In this document: positions 24,001 through 32,661 of the stretch, one piece after another
Numbering within the stretch: the first letter of the stretch is position 1
Layout of the letters: every line of letters starts with the position of its first letter
Source of the DNA: Malachius bipustulatus
Lineage: Eukaryota; Arthropoda; Insecta; Coleoptera; Melyridae
Direction: 5' to 3'
Assembly: GCA_910589415.1 (NCBI GenBank)
Contig: OU342630.1
Span: forward strand, 72,846,186-72,910,185
Length of the DNA stretch: 64,000 bases
Notes under the pieces: generated by a model
Told to the model about the DNA's origin: nothing
The model's input: the letters and a program-made list of their open reading frames with translations, nothing else
The model's database searches: none
Translations under genes and position numbers: made by a program

Positions 24001-27000
24001 TTACCTAAAAAGTAACTTTTGTTTTGGGGATTTGAAATCAAGCAGGCCAGATCATCAAGAGTGAAATTTTCTGAGAAATCAAAAACAAAAAAGGTCCGAA
24101 ACATCCGGGGACACATGGTATAAGAAGGTTGTCTCACTGAACTCTTTTTGTCATTTACAACTTCCAGTATTGTAACCTCCAACCCCCCTGGCCTGGTGAT
24201 CTCTAGAATTTCCCCTCCCCCTTTTCTTGGTAGGACCCTTTTTGTTGTGTGTGTCGTCTTGTAGCACCCAGTGGTTCGTAAAGATGGGGTCGCAGAGATT
24301 TTGTTGAGAATTGGAAATAAAACAACGTAATTTCAAAAACACCTGATTTACTGCCTTTTCCTAATTTAATTATTTACAATTCAAAAATGATTATGAAATT
24401 CTATGTTATTTATTTACAATTTTATTTAATTATTCAATTTATTTAATTCATTTCTTCAAGATTAAAAGTTATAATTTTATGTTGGTACAACCTGTTACCT
24501 GCAGTTCAAATACAACCCAGTCGATTTATGATTGTTTGTTTTGTGGTTTTGTTGCGTGAATTGGGTCTGGTGCCTGGAGTTGGTTTATGGGCCTATTGTT
24601 GTCCTTTTAAATTGCACTCTCACTTTCTTACCCCCTGGTGTTGGAGCGTTATTCGTTGTAGAAGCGAGGTTGTCAGCTTGTGACAGTTGTAGGATATCAG
24701 AGTGTTATTTTATCCTCCCGAGCTAGTAAGATGCAGCAAGGCGTTTTAGCCAGGTGCTTCGATCTTTGCCTGTTTGAAGATTGGAAGGTGGTTTAATCCG
24801 CGCTTCCCGATGTGTTTCGATTGGTATCCTTACGACAGGATGGGTGGCGGTGGCTAATTAAATGACTGTTTAGTAATTCAAATACAGAGGCAAGACCGCG
24901 AATCTCCCGGACCTGTTTCTGTACTGAGATAACGATTCTTGACCGAAAAGCCAATACACAGACCCTTCTCAGCCCTAAGAGAATGCCATTAACGTACTTT
25001 GAACGTGCCGTATTTTCTTGCATACCCTGCTGGCCATGGGACAAGACGGACTCCGCTCAGTATATTTTCCCCTATTATAATGTGTGTGTGTGTGTAGAGA
25101 GAAAAGATGCACCAGCTTCGTGGTAGTCCTGTTATCGGTACAAGGTCAATTTCGAACTTATGATTTTCGGTACAATTTCATTGTGAAATTGTTTGATTGT
25201 CTTGTTTCTATATTGCCTCACTCGACAGTACATCTAAAAAATTCCCAATCAAATTACTAGCTCGTGATAATAAAAAGTACCCTGATTTCCTTGATTTCTC
25301 GAATGCTCAAATTTTGTGGATTTCGTGGTTTTTGAAAATGAATTGAATATTTTTCAATTCGTGAATTTTTCTGAATTTTCATTTGATTTAATTCTTTGTG
25401 AATTTTGAGACTTTTGACTTTTCTAAAATTTTAAAAACCCTTCCTTTATTTAAAAGTTGTCGTGAAAATTTCGGAGACTTTTTCTTATGAATCAAAGAAT
25501 AATTTAAAAGTCGGGGTTAAGTATTTGAACTGCTGATATCGTCGTACGTCTGGCTCCTCAAGAACGCAGTCTGGATACCTGAGACAAAACGAGAAAATTT
25601 TCAGAGGCAGTAAACTTATAAAGATCAATCTAAGCTTTTTATTTACAAAATTGAGATTGTGAAAATTTACTTCACCTGTAGGATTGGTGGCCCCTTGGGT
25701 TAACAGGGCGACAGGTTCCGGTTCCTCTAGGGCATCGTCGTAGTAGAGGTGGCTAGGCGCTGCAATTGGACTCGGGTCGGCTATGGCGGGCGGCATGGCA
25801 ACAGCGTGCTCGATTCTAGCTGGACGGCCTCGTCTTGACTTCCGGACAATGGGGACGACTGGCGGTATTTTCAACTTGCGTACTTTCTGCGTAACTGACT
25901 TGCTGGGCACGGGCTGCGGCTTTAGGGGTTTTCGTGGCATTGTTGGAGCGAGGTAATATTTCTGGGCAATTTCTTCAACCAGAAGGGGTTAAGACAAGAC
26001 AGGATTCTCGGCTATTTCTTCAACGAGAAGGTTAGGTAATATTTCTGGGCAATTTCTTCAACCAGAAAGGGTTAGGTAAAGGAGTAGTCTTACGCTCAGG
26101 AAGCTGAATCAAGACTGACTTCTCGCGCCGAAATCTCTGCCTGTATTTATAGTAGCTGGCCAACCCTTGTCTTCGTGGTCTATTGTGTCTATTTAGGTCA
26201 GCGCTTTCACCCGTTCGTTCCTTTATCCAATGACTCGTTATGGTAGATTTCCCTGCTTTCCTCTCCTCTTGTGTGAACTGAATGGTGGATGTGTCATTTG
26301 ATTAAACTGCTTTTCCTTTATATGGGACATTTTTCGTCGTGTTTCTATCACTTGTATTAATGAAGTTCCCTTTGTATTTTATTTAATTTCCGGTCATCTG
26401 TTTAGGCGAGATTTAGTTTAAATCTTTGGATATTTTCACCTCACTTTTCTTCTGATAATCTTTCTTCACGTGATTTTAGGTAATAGGTACTACCTTATTG
26501 TTGTGGAGTTTTAGAGAAAAATTATTCACCCGGGGGCGTTAGGTTTCAGTATGAAACTCGCTTGAATGCATTTTAAACCGATTAATTAAATTTTCTTGAA
26601 CGTTCCTATATACCTACCTACTTTTCAATTAAATCGAAAAAAATATTTTTCTTTATTAAAAGGTAAAAAGCCTTTTTTATAGGAGACTGACCGTGAAATT
26701 TATATATTTATTTTAAGATTTATTTACATCAATGCTATTATTTATTATGTTACAATTTTTGACATTCTCTTATAAGATCCACGACTCCCTTGAAAGCCTC
26801 CATGCCAAAATCGACACACGCTGTTTACCAGCTGAATATGGGGGTATCATGAAAACGGAAGACATGGTATCACTTTGGAAGCAAGAACTTATACGGAAGA
26901 GGGAAAGAATTCTCTCATTCGAGTCCATGGAACTGCTGAGCGACCAAGGAATAATTACCAGAAAGAAAAATCCTGCCAATTCTGATGAAACCGTAGATGG

Positions 27001-27040
27001 AAGTTTAGCTGGAAGCTTTAGGAAATTAGATATCGATTGA
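12004..27040 (+). CDS. CRAL-TRIO domain lipid-transfer protein (clavesin / alpha-TTP-like)
   Basis: Six coding exons join in phase: 12004-12217, 14144-14303, 21859-21920, 21991-22184, 22944-23060 and 26777-27040, giving 336 aa. The start ATG lies one base after a possible acceptor AG. Residues about 45-110 form the CRAL-TRIO N-terminal helical domain (QCLEQFREWIKKNPD, then DDNFLLRFLRVKKYSL). Residues about 120-275 form the lipid-binding domain, with GRRVIIYN, FDPSKFS, FPMRHKEIDLI and the closing LESLH..LPAEYGG. A charged tail of about 60 residues follows. Proteins of this family carry a small hydrophobic ligand such as a retinoid, tocopherol or phosphoinositide in the cytosol; the ligand here cannot be told. 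The length is normal for insect members. Introns 2 and 5 each contain an antisense gene (14619-18530 and 25517-25940). The last acceptor, TCTTATAAG, has a weak pyrimidine tract but keeps the frame and the family sequence. Confidence 0.9.
12253..12822. repeat. Foldback element in intron 1 of the CRAL-TRIO gene
   Basis: The left arm (TTCAACCCCAATCGAGTGGC at about 12292) is mirrored by GCCACTCGAAAGGGGTTGAA at about 12760. The match continues through CTATTCAAAAATGCT and its inverse. The arms are about 150-190 bp and imperfect. It begins only about 35 bases after the exon-1 donor. Confidence 0.65.
14619..18530 (-). CDS. Phospholipid scramblase (PLSCR family)
   Basis: Seven exons on the minus strand join in phase: 18509-18530, 18372-18443, 15903-16040, 15632-15849, 14939-15106, 14728-14877 and 14619-14669 (stop 14619-14621), giving 272 aa. 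The ATG at 18528-18530 opens MYDDRNV. A short Ser/Asp-rich N terminus replaces the long proline-rich arm of many family members. The scramblase domain runs from about residue 44 (TIDW, then MIPLNGLDFL) to about 261. It includes the mid-domain cysteines at 140, 143 and 147, PPGDVIGSVSQDF, and a C-terminal hydrophobic helix AFIIQYMYF. The family moves phospholipids across membranes in response to calcium. Odd points: the calcium-loop region (about 223-239, WDQTQAEFNLLVQFPPN) has few acidic residues, and the protein ends CCLCIC after the helix, which could be lipid-modified. The gene lies entirely inside intron 2 of the CRAL-TRIO gene on the opposite strand. Confidence 0.9.
15155..15602. repeat. 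Foldback-type element in scramblase intron (copy 1)
   Basis: The ends are CTACAGGGTGACTCAG and CTGACTCATCCTGTAG. Related inner sequence includes ATGTCCGGGACGGCTTAG and CTCAACAACTTCTACG. The same family occurs at 57911-58632. The element fills most of scramblase intron 4, and its right end lies about 30 bases from the exon border at 15632. Confidence 0.7.
16240..18371. other. Large intron of the scramblase gene
   Basis: No coding exon is recognised between 16041 and 18371. Repeat end phrases TACAGGGTGCACC (near 16250), ACAGGGTCGG (near 16304) and ACACCCTGTATA (near 17758) suggest degenerate mobile elements. Confidence 0.4.
19228..19440. repeat. Foldback with about 55-bp arms
   Basis: The left arm contains CAGCCAGTATTATAAAGGCTC and CAGATTTCTGG. 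The right arm carries CCAGAAATCTG and GAGCCTATATACTGGCTG in inverted order. It lies in intron 2 of the CRAL-TRIO gene, upstream of the scramblase start. Confidence 0.55.
19514..19745. repeat. MITE with ends AGGGMCGCTT
   Basis: The left end is AGGGCCGCTTATTCAATTCC and the inverted right end is AGGGACGCTTGTTCAATACA. The similarity continues into CAACTGAATTGAAGTTCACC and its inverse. The arms are about 65-75 bp in a 232-bp element. No reliable target-site duplication was read. Confidence 0.65.
19924..21417. repeat. Inverted-repeat element carrying a piggyBac-like insertion
   Basis: The left end contains GATCCCGAAATGGCGGACAC. The inverted copy GTGTCCGCCATTTCGGGATC lies at about 21387-21406, followed by ACCCTGTATA. 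The element is non-coding. The piggyBac-like element 20355-21315 lies inside it. Confidence 0.6.
20355..21315. mobile_element. Non-autonomous piggyBac-like element with TTAA ends
   Basis: TTAA at 20355-20358 is followed by CCCGGGAGTGGTCGCTAGG. At the other side the inverted copy CTAGCGACCAATGCCGGG is followed by TTAA at 21312-21315. The TTAA target duplication with C-rich inverted ends is the piggyBac signature. A subterminal motif (TAGCGACCACTGGTG, with GAGCGAAACGCTC beside it) occurs near 20552-20590 and 21254-21283. No transposase frame remains in 961 bp, so it is a MITE. The TTAA could be chance, but the matching ends make that unlikely. Confidence 0.65.
23449..24120. repeat. Foldback element, family CCGTGTGTCCCC (divergent copy)
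   Basis: The ends are TA-CCGTGTGTCCCCGGAT and ATCCGGGGACACATGG-TA. The inner arms share TGATGATCTGGCCTGCTTG and the inverse, and TAGGTAACTCGAACGGTTC and the inverse. The arm sequence differs from the copies at 9631 and 50263, so only the tips are common. It lies in the last intron of the CRAL-TRIO gene. Confidence 0.75.
24121..25444. other. GC-richer intron stretch of unknown origin
   Basis: This part of the last CRAL-TRIO intron is clearly richer in G and C than its flanks and has several frames of 60-83 codons on both strands, none recognised. A (TG)n run lies at about 25081-25095. It may be the remainder of a retroelement that also supplied the gene at 25517-25940, but I see no long terminal repeats or polymerase motifs. 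Confidence 0.35.
25445..25450 (-). terminator. PolyA signal AATAAA of the nested small gene
   Basis: TTTATT on the plus strand reads AATAAA on the minus strand, about 67 bases after the stop at 25517-25519. This suits a short 3' UTR. Confidence 0.5.
25517..25940 (-). CDS. Small basic/proline-rich protein, unknown family, two exons
   Basis: Exon 1 is 25676-25940 (ATG at the high end) and exon 2 is 25517-25578. Joining the donor ACAG|GTGAAG to the acceptor TCTCAG gives 108 aa. If the intron is retained, the frame runs on to 25485 and gives 151 aa. The N-terminal half is rich in Lys, Arg, Pro and Val and includes SRRGRPAR, an AT-hook-like RGRP core that could bind DNA. The middle is acidic and Pro/Ala-rich (DDALEEPEP) and the spliced C terminus is Ser/Thr-rich (YDDISSSNT). 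I do not recognise a family. It has its own TATA box, initiator and polyA signal, lies antisense in the last intron of the CRAL-TRIO gene, and is much GC-richer than the surroundings, so transfer by a mobile element is possible. Confidence 0.45.
25951..26076 (-). repeat. Tandem repeats in the 5' leader of the nested small gene
   Basis: AATATTTCTGGGCAATTTCT occurs at about 25955 and again at about 26038. Each copy is followed by TCAACCAGAA and a G run. A third, shorter variant (GGCTATTTCTTCAACGAGAA) lies between. All fall between the predicted transcription start and the ATG. Confidence 0.65.
26113..26151 (-). promoter_or_regulatory. Core promoter: TATA box plus initiator
   Basis: On the minus strand TATAAATA (26151-26144) is followed by the arthropod initiator TCAGTC (26118-26113, predicted start A at 26116). 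The spacing from the first T of the TATA box is about 35 bases, slightly long. A DPE-like AGACT lies about 27 bases downstream of the start, one base out of the usual register. The arrangement points at the small gene whose ATG is at 25940. Confidence 0.5.
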
Positions 27041-27373
27041 TTGTATTTTCATAGTGTAGCAGTAATAATAGATTTTTAAAATATTTATTCTTGTTATTAT
27101 AGTTAGACGGTTGATTTTTATTATTAATGAATTTAAAAATAAGTTTATTCACTGTGATTATCTCTATAGGTAATGTTATTTATAGCTCATAATGATTTTT
27201 TTAATGAGTGTTTTATATTCTGATTGTAATTAATTATTTTACCACTATTAAGTATTATTATATTGTATGTACTATTTACTTTCACTGTTGTACTCTAGTC
27301 TAGTTTATATTTATTGTTGTTACCAGTTGCCATTTAATTTAACTTTCATATTAATATTAATTTCTATACCATA

Positions 27374-27379
27374 AATAAA
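27374..27379 (+). terminator. PolyA signal AATAAA of the CRAL-TRIO gene
   Basis: AATAAA lies about 330 bases after the stop at 27038-27040, within an AT-rich 3' region. No earlier perfect signal is as well placed. Confidence 0.5.
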
Positions 27380-28033
27380 TGTATTGTTTGAATTTATTGG
27401 AAATTACCACTGACGTCATCACATATGTGTTATATTTTATATTATATAGTTGGGTGTATTTTAACTAAGTGTTTCTTGTTCTTTTTTGAAAAATTGTATT
27501 ATTTGTGTTTATAAACTAAACTTAATTACCTACATCAATAAATTACTCAGAATAAATTTTTAGTTATTGATTATTATTGTATCCAATCATCCGTAAATAT
27601 ATTAGAATCTTATTTTAAAGATTGAATTTAAACAGTAAGCTCTCGAAAAAATACGAAAGCCACAGAGATAAATATTTTCTTACACCTTTCTTACTATCGA
27701 GTATCTACAACAATACTAACTTGCTCTTAGAAAACAGAAATGACTCACCCACACGTTCGATTGAAGTAATGTGTTTTTTCAATGACAAAAAGTAAAGTTA
27801 TACTACCACTGAGAACGTTAATTCATCAAGTTTTTTTCAGCACTCGAGTAGGTAAGTAGGCATTCTCAGAGATGTGGGAAAAATTGAAATATGCATTACA
27901 AGCTATAGGTATAACACCCACTTTGGAGCTGTTGGAATAGTTCCGAGAATTAGCTTTCAAAAATTTTCAGTATTTGCTTTACTGTGTACAGCAGATATGA
28001 AAAATAATATGTAAAATATATATCCAAAATATA

Positions 28034-28039
28034 TTTATT
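28034..28039 (-). terminator. PolyA signal AATAAA of the scramblase-like gene
   Basis: The minus strand reads AATAAA about 190 bases after the stop at 28231-28233. Confidence 0.45.
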
Positions 28040-28230
28040 ACAAAATACGGTTCAAGCATATGATAATGCAAGAAATTATCTATCCAGTACAGAAATAATA
28101 TAATCCAAATAAAATTTTTTCTGAGGAGTTTTAAAGTTCAATAATTTTTTTTCAATAATAGGTAATTTAAATTCAATAATAATATTTAGTTTTTCTTCTA
28201 CGTAACTTTCCTATTAACTAGGTAAGAACA

Positions 28231-31192
28231 TTACTTAATAATTAGTAACGCTGCGCTTAAAATTAATATTCTTAAGATGCTGCTAACTGGATTCGTGGAT
28301 CCATGCTCAGTCCTAGGGAAGTTTATTTGAAGATCACCAGGTGTTAACAATTTTATTACAACTGTGTCTTTCAACTAAAAATTAAAAACAAAAATAGTGA
28401 CTAATCAAAAATAAAGTTATTTACTTACAGAAAACTCTTTAGCTCTAGTACATGGCACAAATGCAGACGAATTTCCTGTTAAATGCCATCGTCTTCTATT
28501 ATCACACATGGAGAACTTAATACCCAATAAACTGCAATTCAGTGTAACGAAACCAATTTCTTCACCATTTTGTTGAACTATAACTTTCTTGTGGATGAAA
28601 AAAATAAAAGATCAGATAATTTTATGTTTTAATCGAATTAATTAGAACAATAATAATTAGTCTTTCCTCGCGAAATTAATGTCTCTCTCTAAAAGATTTT
28701 GTTAGTTGTGCTGAACTTTATAGCTTTTTATTTTTAATTTTATAAAGCTCAGTAACAGCTGCATGCTAGATATTCCCAGTTTATTAAATAGTTTTAATGA
28801 AACTTTATACGTAAATCCTTACGATTGATTGAAATAGTATATTATTTCACAATCCCATGAATGTGAAATGACACTTTTTCCACTAGTAATGTACACTATT
28901 TTTCCTACGACCACAGATTAATGCACATTAAATTTTTTTTTAAACTAATATTTGAATTAGAAAAAGTTAAAATAACAATAATTTAGAATTGTAGAAATTG
29001 ACAGTATGTAGGTCATATTATTATTATTAGGTAACTACAATTTAATTGTATAATGAAGTTGGCAACAAGTAGAGAGATTTACCTTTGTTATTTATTTGTA
29101 CATTTTGTATATCGAGGATATAACAATAGGATGAGCGCCAATCAGAATGTGTGCTTTAATTGAAATGAATGTTTCGAAAACGTCAGATAAACTTATTACA
29201 TAAAAACCCGTAAAAATATGTAGGAAGTATTTGAAATTCCATAAAAAACTGCCTAAATTGAAACCTAATGATGACATTTATACTTGATATACTTACATAT
29301 CACTCTCGTGTGATATTTTACTTTTCAACTCTAGAGTGATATTTGTCATTTTCGAAGTACCTAAGTAGTGTGCTATTTGTCATTTTCGCAGGTGGTCATC
29401 GGAAAAGGAATTAATTGTATATAAATTATGTATACATACTTACTTTGAAGCAGTGCCAAATATCACATAAGTTATGACAATTGCATTTACTGAAGTTCAA
29501 TACAAATTTTTCTTTCATATTATTGTCAAAAATTTTGTAGCAAATATTGCTATAACTCAATAATTTATGTTTGTTTACATAATAAATAATTTCTCCATTT
29601 AAATTTTTTACTTCAAAACATCCACTACCTGGAAATAATAACCTGTTACCGAAATCGGTTAAATAAAACAAAGTTCACATGTTCTTTTTATGAAGAACAT
29701 GTTATAGGGGTAATTTCAATTTTCTTAGAAACTAGCATTTTCTGCACTCAAATAATAGTATATTGTGAAACAAGTGCGGAAAAGAGAAAATTTCGTCTCG
29801 TGTCACAATTCACACGAGTGTGAAATTTCTTTTCCGCACGTGATACACACAGTACTTTTCCTACGACCACAATTTAACAGATTAATTATTTAACAAATTT
29901 AACACATAAATTATTTTTTCTGACAATGCTCTGCTTTTATGACCTTTTCTCCAATTTATGAAATGTTTATAAGCAGATTCGTATTTTTCTCTCGAAACTA
30001 CAGGTAGCAAATTCAAAGAACACAAACCTGCTTGTTTTCTGACTTCAGGTGGTGTATTTTCTGCTTCAGATTCAGAGGAATTACAATCCATTATAATGAT
30101 AGGTACCTAACTAAAGATTATTTTGTCAGACTACCTAGGTAAGTAGGAATTATTTTCAATTCTACCAATGACTTTTTAATATTACTATTAACTGTTAAAT
30201 CATTGAATTCTACCGACAATATTATTATTATTTATTATTAGACTCCATATAAACTAAAAATAAGTGACGTGAGCGTGGAGACGTGGTAGATAATAACAAT
30301 GATTTAAGAGAGGTTAGTATATCATTGATATGCAACTTCTACACAACGCAGGCGCTGTGCGTCGTCGATGGAAGTTAGTAGAGGTGTGCGAGTTATTTTC
30401 ACGATCACGTTCGTCAATTTGATTTGAACGCTACTAATGCTGTTATTAGCGATCAACTCGTAAATTTTAATAATTACTGCCACAAGAGAATAATGAGTAT
30501 ATTTTATAGTCTTGTCGGGTTCTATGTTATCCCATTTGTGTTTATTTTATTACCTTGAAGCTTTAAATGAATAGTTATTCCATTAACAATAAGTAACAGT
30601 TGAGTTCTCAGTTACCGCCCATCACTATTGTTTACCTACATTAAAACTGTACGGAAACGATTTTTGGCTATGCGTTATGTCACTTTGTCGCACAGTTTTG
30701 GATACGTGTGAAATCTGCTAGTTTGCGCACAAAAAACGATGCGCAAAGTAGTGTTTTGTATAGTGGTCGTAGGAAAAAGTTTTTATTCTGCCTGTATTAT
30801 AATATCAAATTGAGCAACCAAAGAGTACACGCAATATGGTCTTTATAGCATCTGTATATTTTTTGAGCGTATGTAAAGGTTAGTGGAGCAATTCTCTCAA
30901 TCATAAAAAAGTTTTAAAGTTCTACAGCGTGCACTTGTTTAATTAACTAACGGTTCTGTCCTTGTGGCAAAAAGAAGCGAACGTTAAAAAAATTAATGAA
31001 TAGATAAGAATTTTTTCACTTACCTTCTTTAGAATGGTTAATTTTGACTTGTTCATTTAAAGATAATAAACAAACTTCATTTTCAGGAAAATCTAAAAAA
31101 AAGTAAAGTACTTATATAATTTTCAAATATGCACTTATTCAAAAACACCCACCTTGATCAGTATAAGATCTTATACGGTTATTTCTTTCCAT
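28231..31192 (-). CDS. Diverged phospholipid scramblase-like protein
   Basis: Five exons on the minus strand join in phase: 31153-31192, 31024-31092, 29444-29628, 28429-28587 and 28231-28374, giving 198 aa starting MERNNRIRSY. The order of elements matches a scramblase: LSLNEQVKI, then FEVKNLNGEIIYYV (family: YEIKNxxGxxVYFA), YKIFDNN, a cysteine patch (CNCHNLCDIWHC), NGEEIGFV, and a C-terminal hydrophobic helix ILRILILSAALLII. The phase-0 introns after residues 98 and 151 sit at the same places as two introns of the scramblase at 14619-18530, supporting common descent. It lacks the N-terminal TIDW/MIPLNGLDFL part and any acidic calcium loop, so calcium-driven scrambling is doubtful. Splice sites and frame are intact, so it looks like a working gene and not a pseudogene. 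Intron 2 (29629-31023) contains a Crypton-like fragment. Confidence 0.75.
28840..28914. repeat. Solo terminus of the TCCTACGACCAC repeat
   Basis: The sequence ends TCCTACGACCAC at 28903-28914 and is similar over about 70 bases to 29800-29870, including TTCACA..ATGTGAAA. It is a lone copy of the end that borders the Crypton-like fragment. Confidence 0.45.
29760..30786. mobile_element. Element bordered by inverted TCCTACGACCAC motifs, holding a Crypton-like fragment
   Basis: TCCTACGACCAC at 29859-29870 is repeated in inverted form at 30763-30774. The left part also holds a palindrome GTGCGGAAAAG..CTTTTCCGCAC (29776-29838). The right part includes GTGTGAAATCTGC and GCGCAC, similar to GTGTGAAATTTC and CCGCAC on the left. 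The interior carries the recombinase-like frame at 29882-30091. The outer limits are uncertain. Confidence 0.45.
29882..30091 (-). pseudogene. N-terminal fragment of a Crypton-type tyrosine recombinase
   Basis: The 69-aa frame starts MDCNSSESE and has PPEVRKQA, then LNLLPVVSREKYESAYKHF and WRKGHKSRALSE. This layout resembles the N-terminal segment of Crypton-derived (DUF3504-like) tyrosine recombinase proteins, in which a conserved LLP-x-KS-x-x-x-Y-x-x-x-Y-x-x-F stretch precedes a core-binding helix. The frame ends with a stop where the family would continue, so the recombinase core and its catalytic Tyr are missing. It sits in intron 2 of the scramblase-like gene, on the same strand. Confidence 0.5.
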
Positions 31193-32423
31193 TTTCACTC
31201 TATGTCGCAATGTGAACTAGTTTCAGACATTACCATTTGACACTTCTTAATAAATATTTTGTTCCAAAATGTTGAAAATCATTACTTTTAATTTGTATTC
31301 AATATTTTGATATATTGGGTATACGAGTCAAAATCAAAACGATCACGAAATCTAACCTAATCTTGAATTAATTGCAACTAAAAGATGTGATGTATTTAAT
31401 TTTTTCAATGTAAGATAGTAGATTTTTAGCAGTTATCTACGTTCATAATTAGTAAGGTACTCATAGAGATAAAAAGAAAATTCCAATATAAGTAGTTGTA
31501 AACTGTATTTAAAAAATAAGCAGTGGAGTTATTATTATTGTTTTATATTATTGGTTCATTTTGAACACAGTGAAGTTATTTCATTTCCCTACGAATATTT
31601 TTAATTAAACATTAATTTCTGTTGCGGATTTTTGCTTAGGAATGTGAACATTCTACAACGATAGGTAGGTAATACCAAATACATTATTTTCGTGCCACAC
31701 TGGCTCTTTCAACTGATCTAACCTCGGTCGGCACCCTAGGTACCAACAGATAATGCAACTACTTTTATTAAATTTTTTTAATTGAATTGAATTTATTTTA
31801 CAGTTATTTTATAACTTGTTCTAGTAACAGGTTTGATTAAAAATTTAAAACATTATAAAAATATAAAAATAATCTATTTATTAAAGATTATCTGGTCTTA
31901 AATATGTCTATATAACGAAATATAATAAAATACCTATACGTATACACATAAAATGTTTGATCAATGTTTTAAGAATTTTAATAAATCTTTGAACAACTAT
32001 TTTTGCGATGCATAGGTAGGTAAATCTCTTTTAAACGATATCCCACATGTCTGCGGATATACTATAATTAACTTTTTTTAATAAACGCCTCCAAGTTTGA
32101 AAAAAAATTTTTGTTATGATTTAACAAGTTTCATAATTTTGGTAAATTTCAGTTGGATGCCTTTATCCAGATTATGACAAAACAGATGGAAAAAGCAATT
32201 ATTACCTATTAAGGTCCCGAACTCTCATAAGATCCTGTATATGAGAGTTGAGAAAAATAAATTAGTTAGATAAGAAAGAATTATATTAGGTAAACATACA
32301 AAATATTTCAATAAAAATGTTGTAAAAAATATTTTACAGTAGATATATTAACGTACATAATTGAATAAAATATAAATCACACTATTTTAAAACACTTAAA
32401 AATTATTATGTTCAGCTCCAGTG
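31193..32423. other. AT-rich intergenic sequence between the scramblase-like gene and the PGRP gene
   Basis: No coding frame or RNA gene is recognised. It contains the promoter region of the scramblase-like gene (upstream of 31192 on the minus strand), where I see no clear TATA box. Confidence 0.4.
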
Positions 32424-32429
32424 TTTATT
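32424..32429 (-). terminator. PolyA signal AATAAA of the PGRP gene
   Basis: The minus strand reads AATAAA about 235 bases after the stop at 32662-32664. Confidence 0.5.
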
Positions 32430-32661
32430 GAGGTGAAAACATTCAATTTTTTATTCAAGCAAGAGCATTTAGGTTCTCAAATAAATCATCCACAAACCTG
32501 TGAAATTATTGGGATCTTAAAAGTAAATATTTGATACATCCAAAACAGGATAGGTTTGCTAACCTATTTCAGTTTGTTCCTTGCTTGCTAACTATATGTA
32601 TGTAAAAGAGATTGGTTCCTCAGTTTTTCTTTCAGTAGGAACGTGACTGCACTCTGAATAA

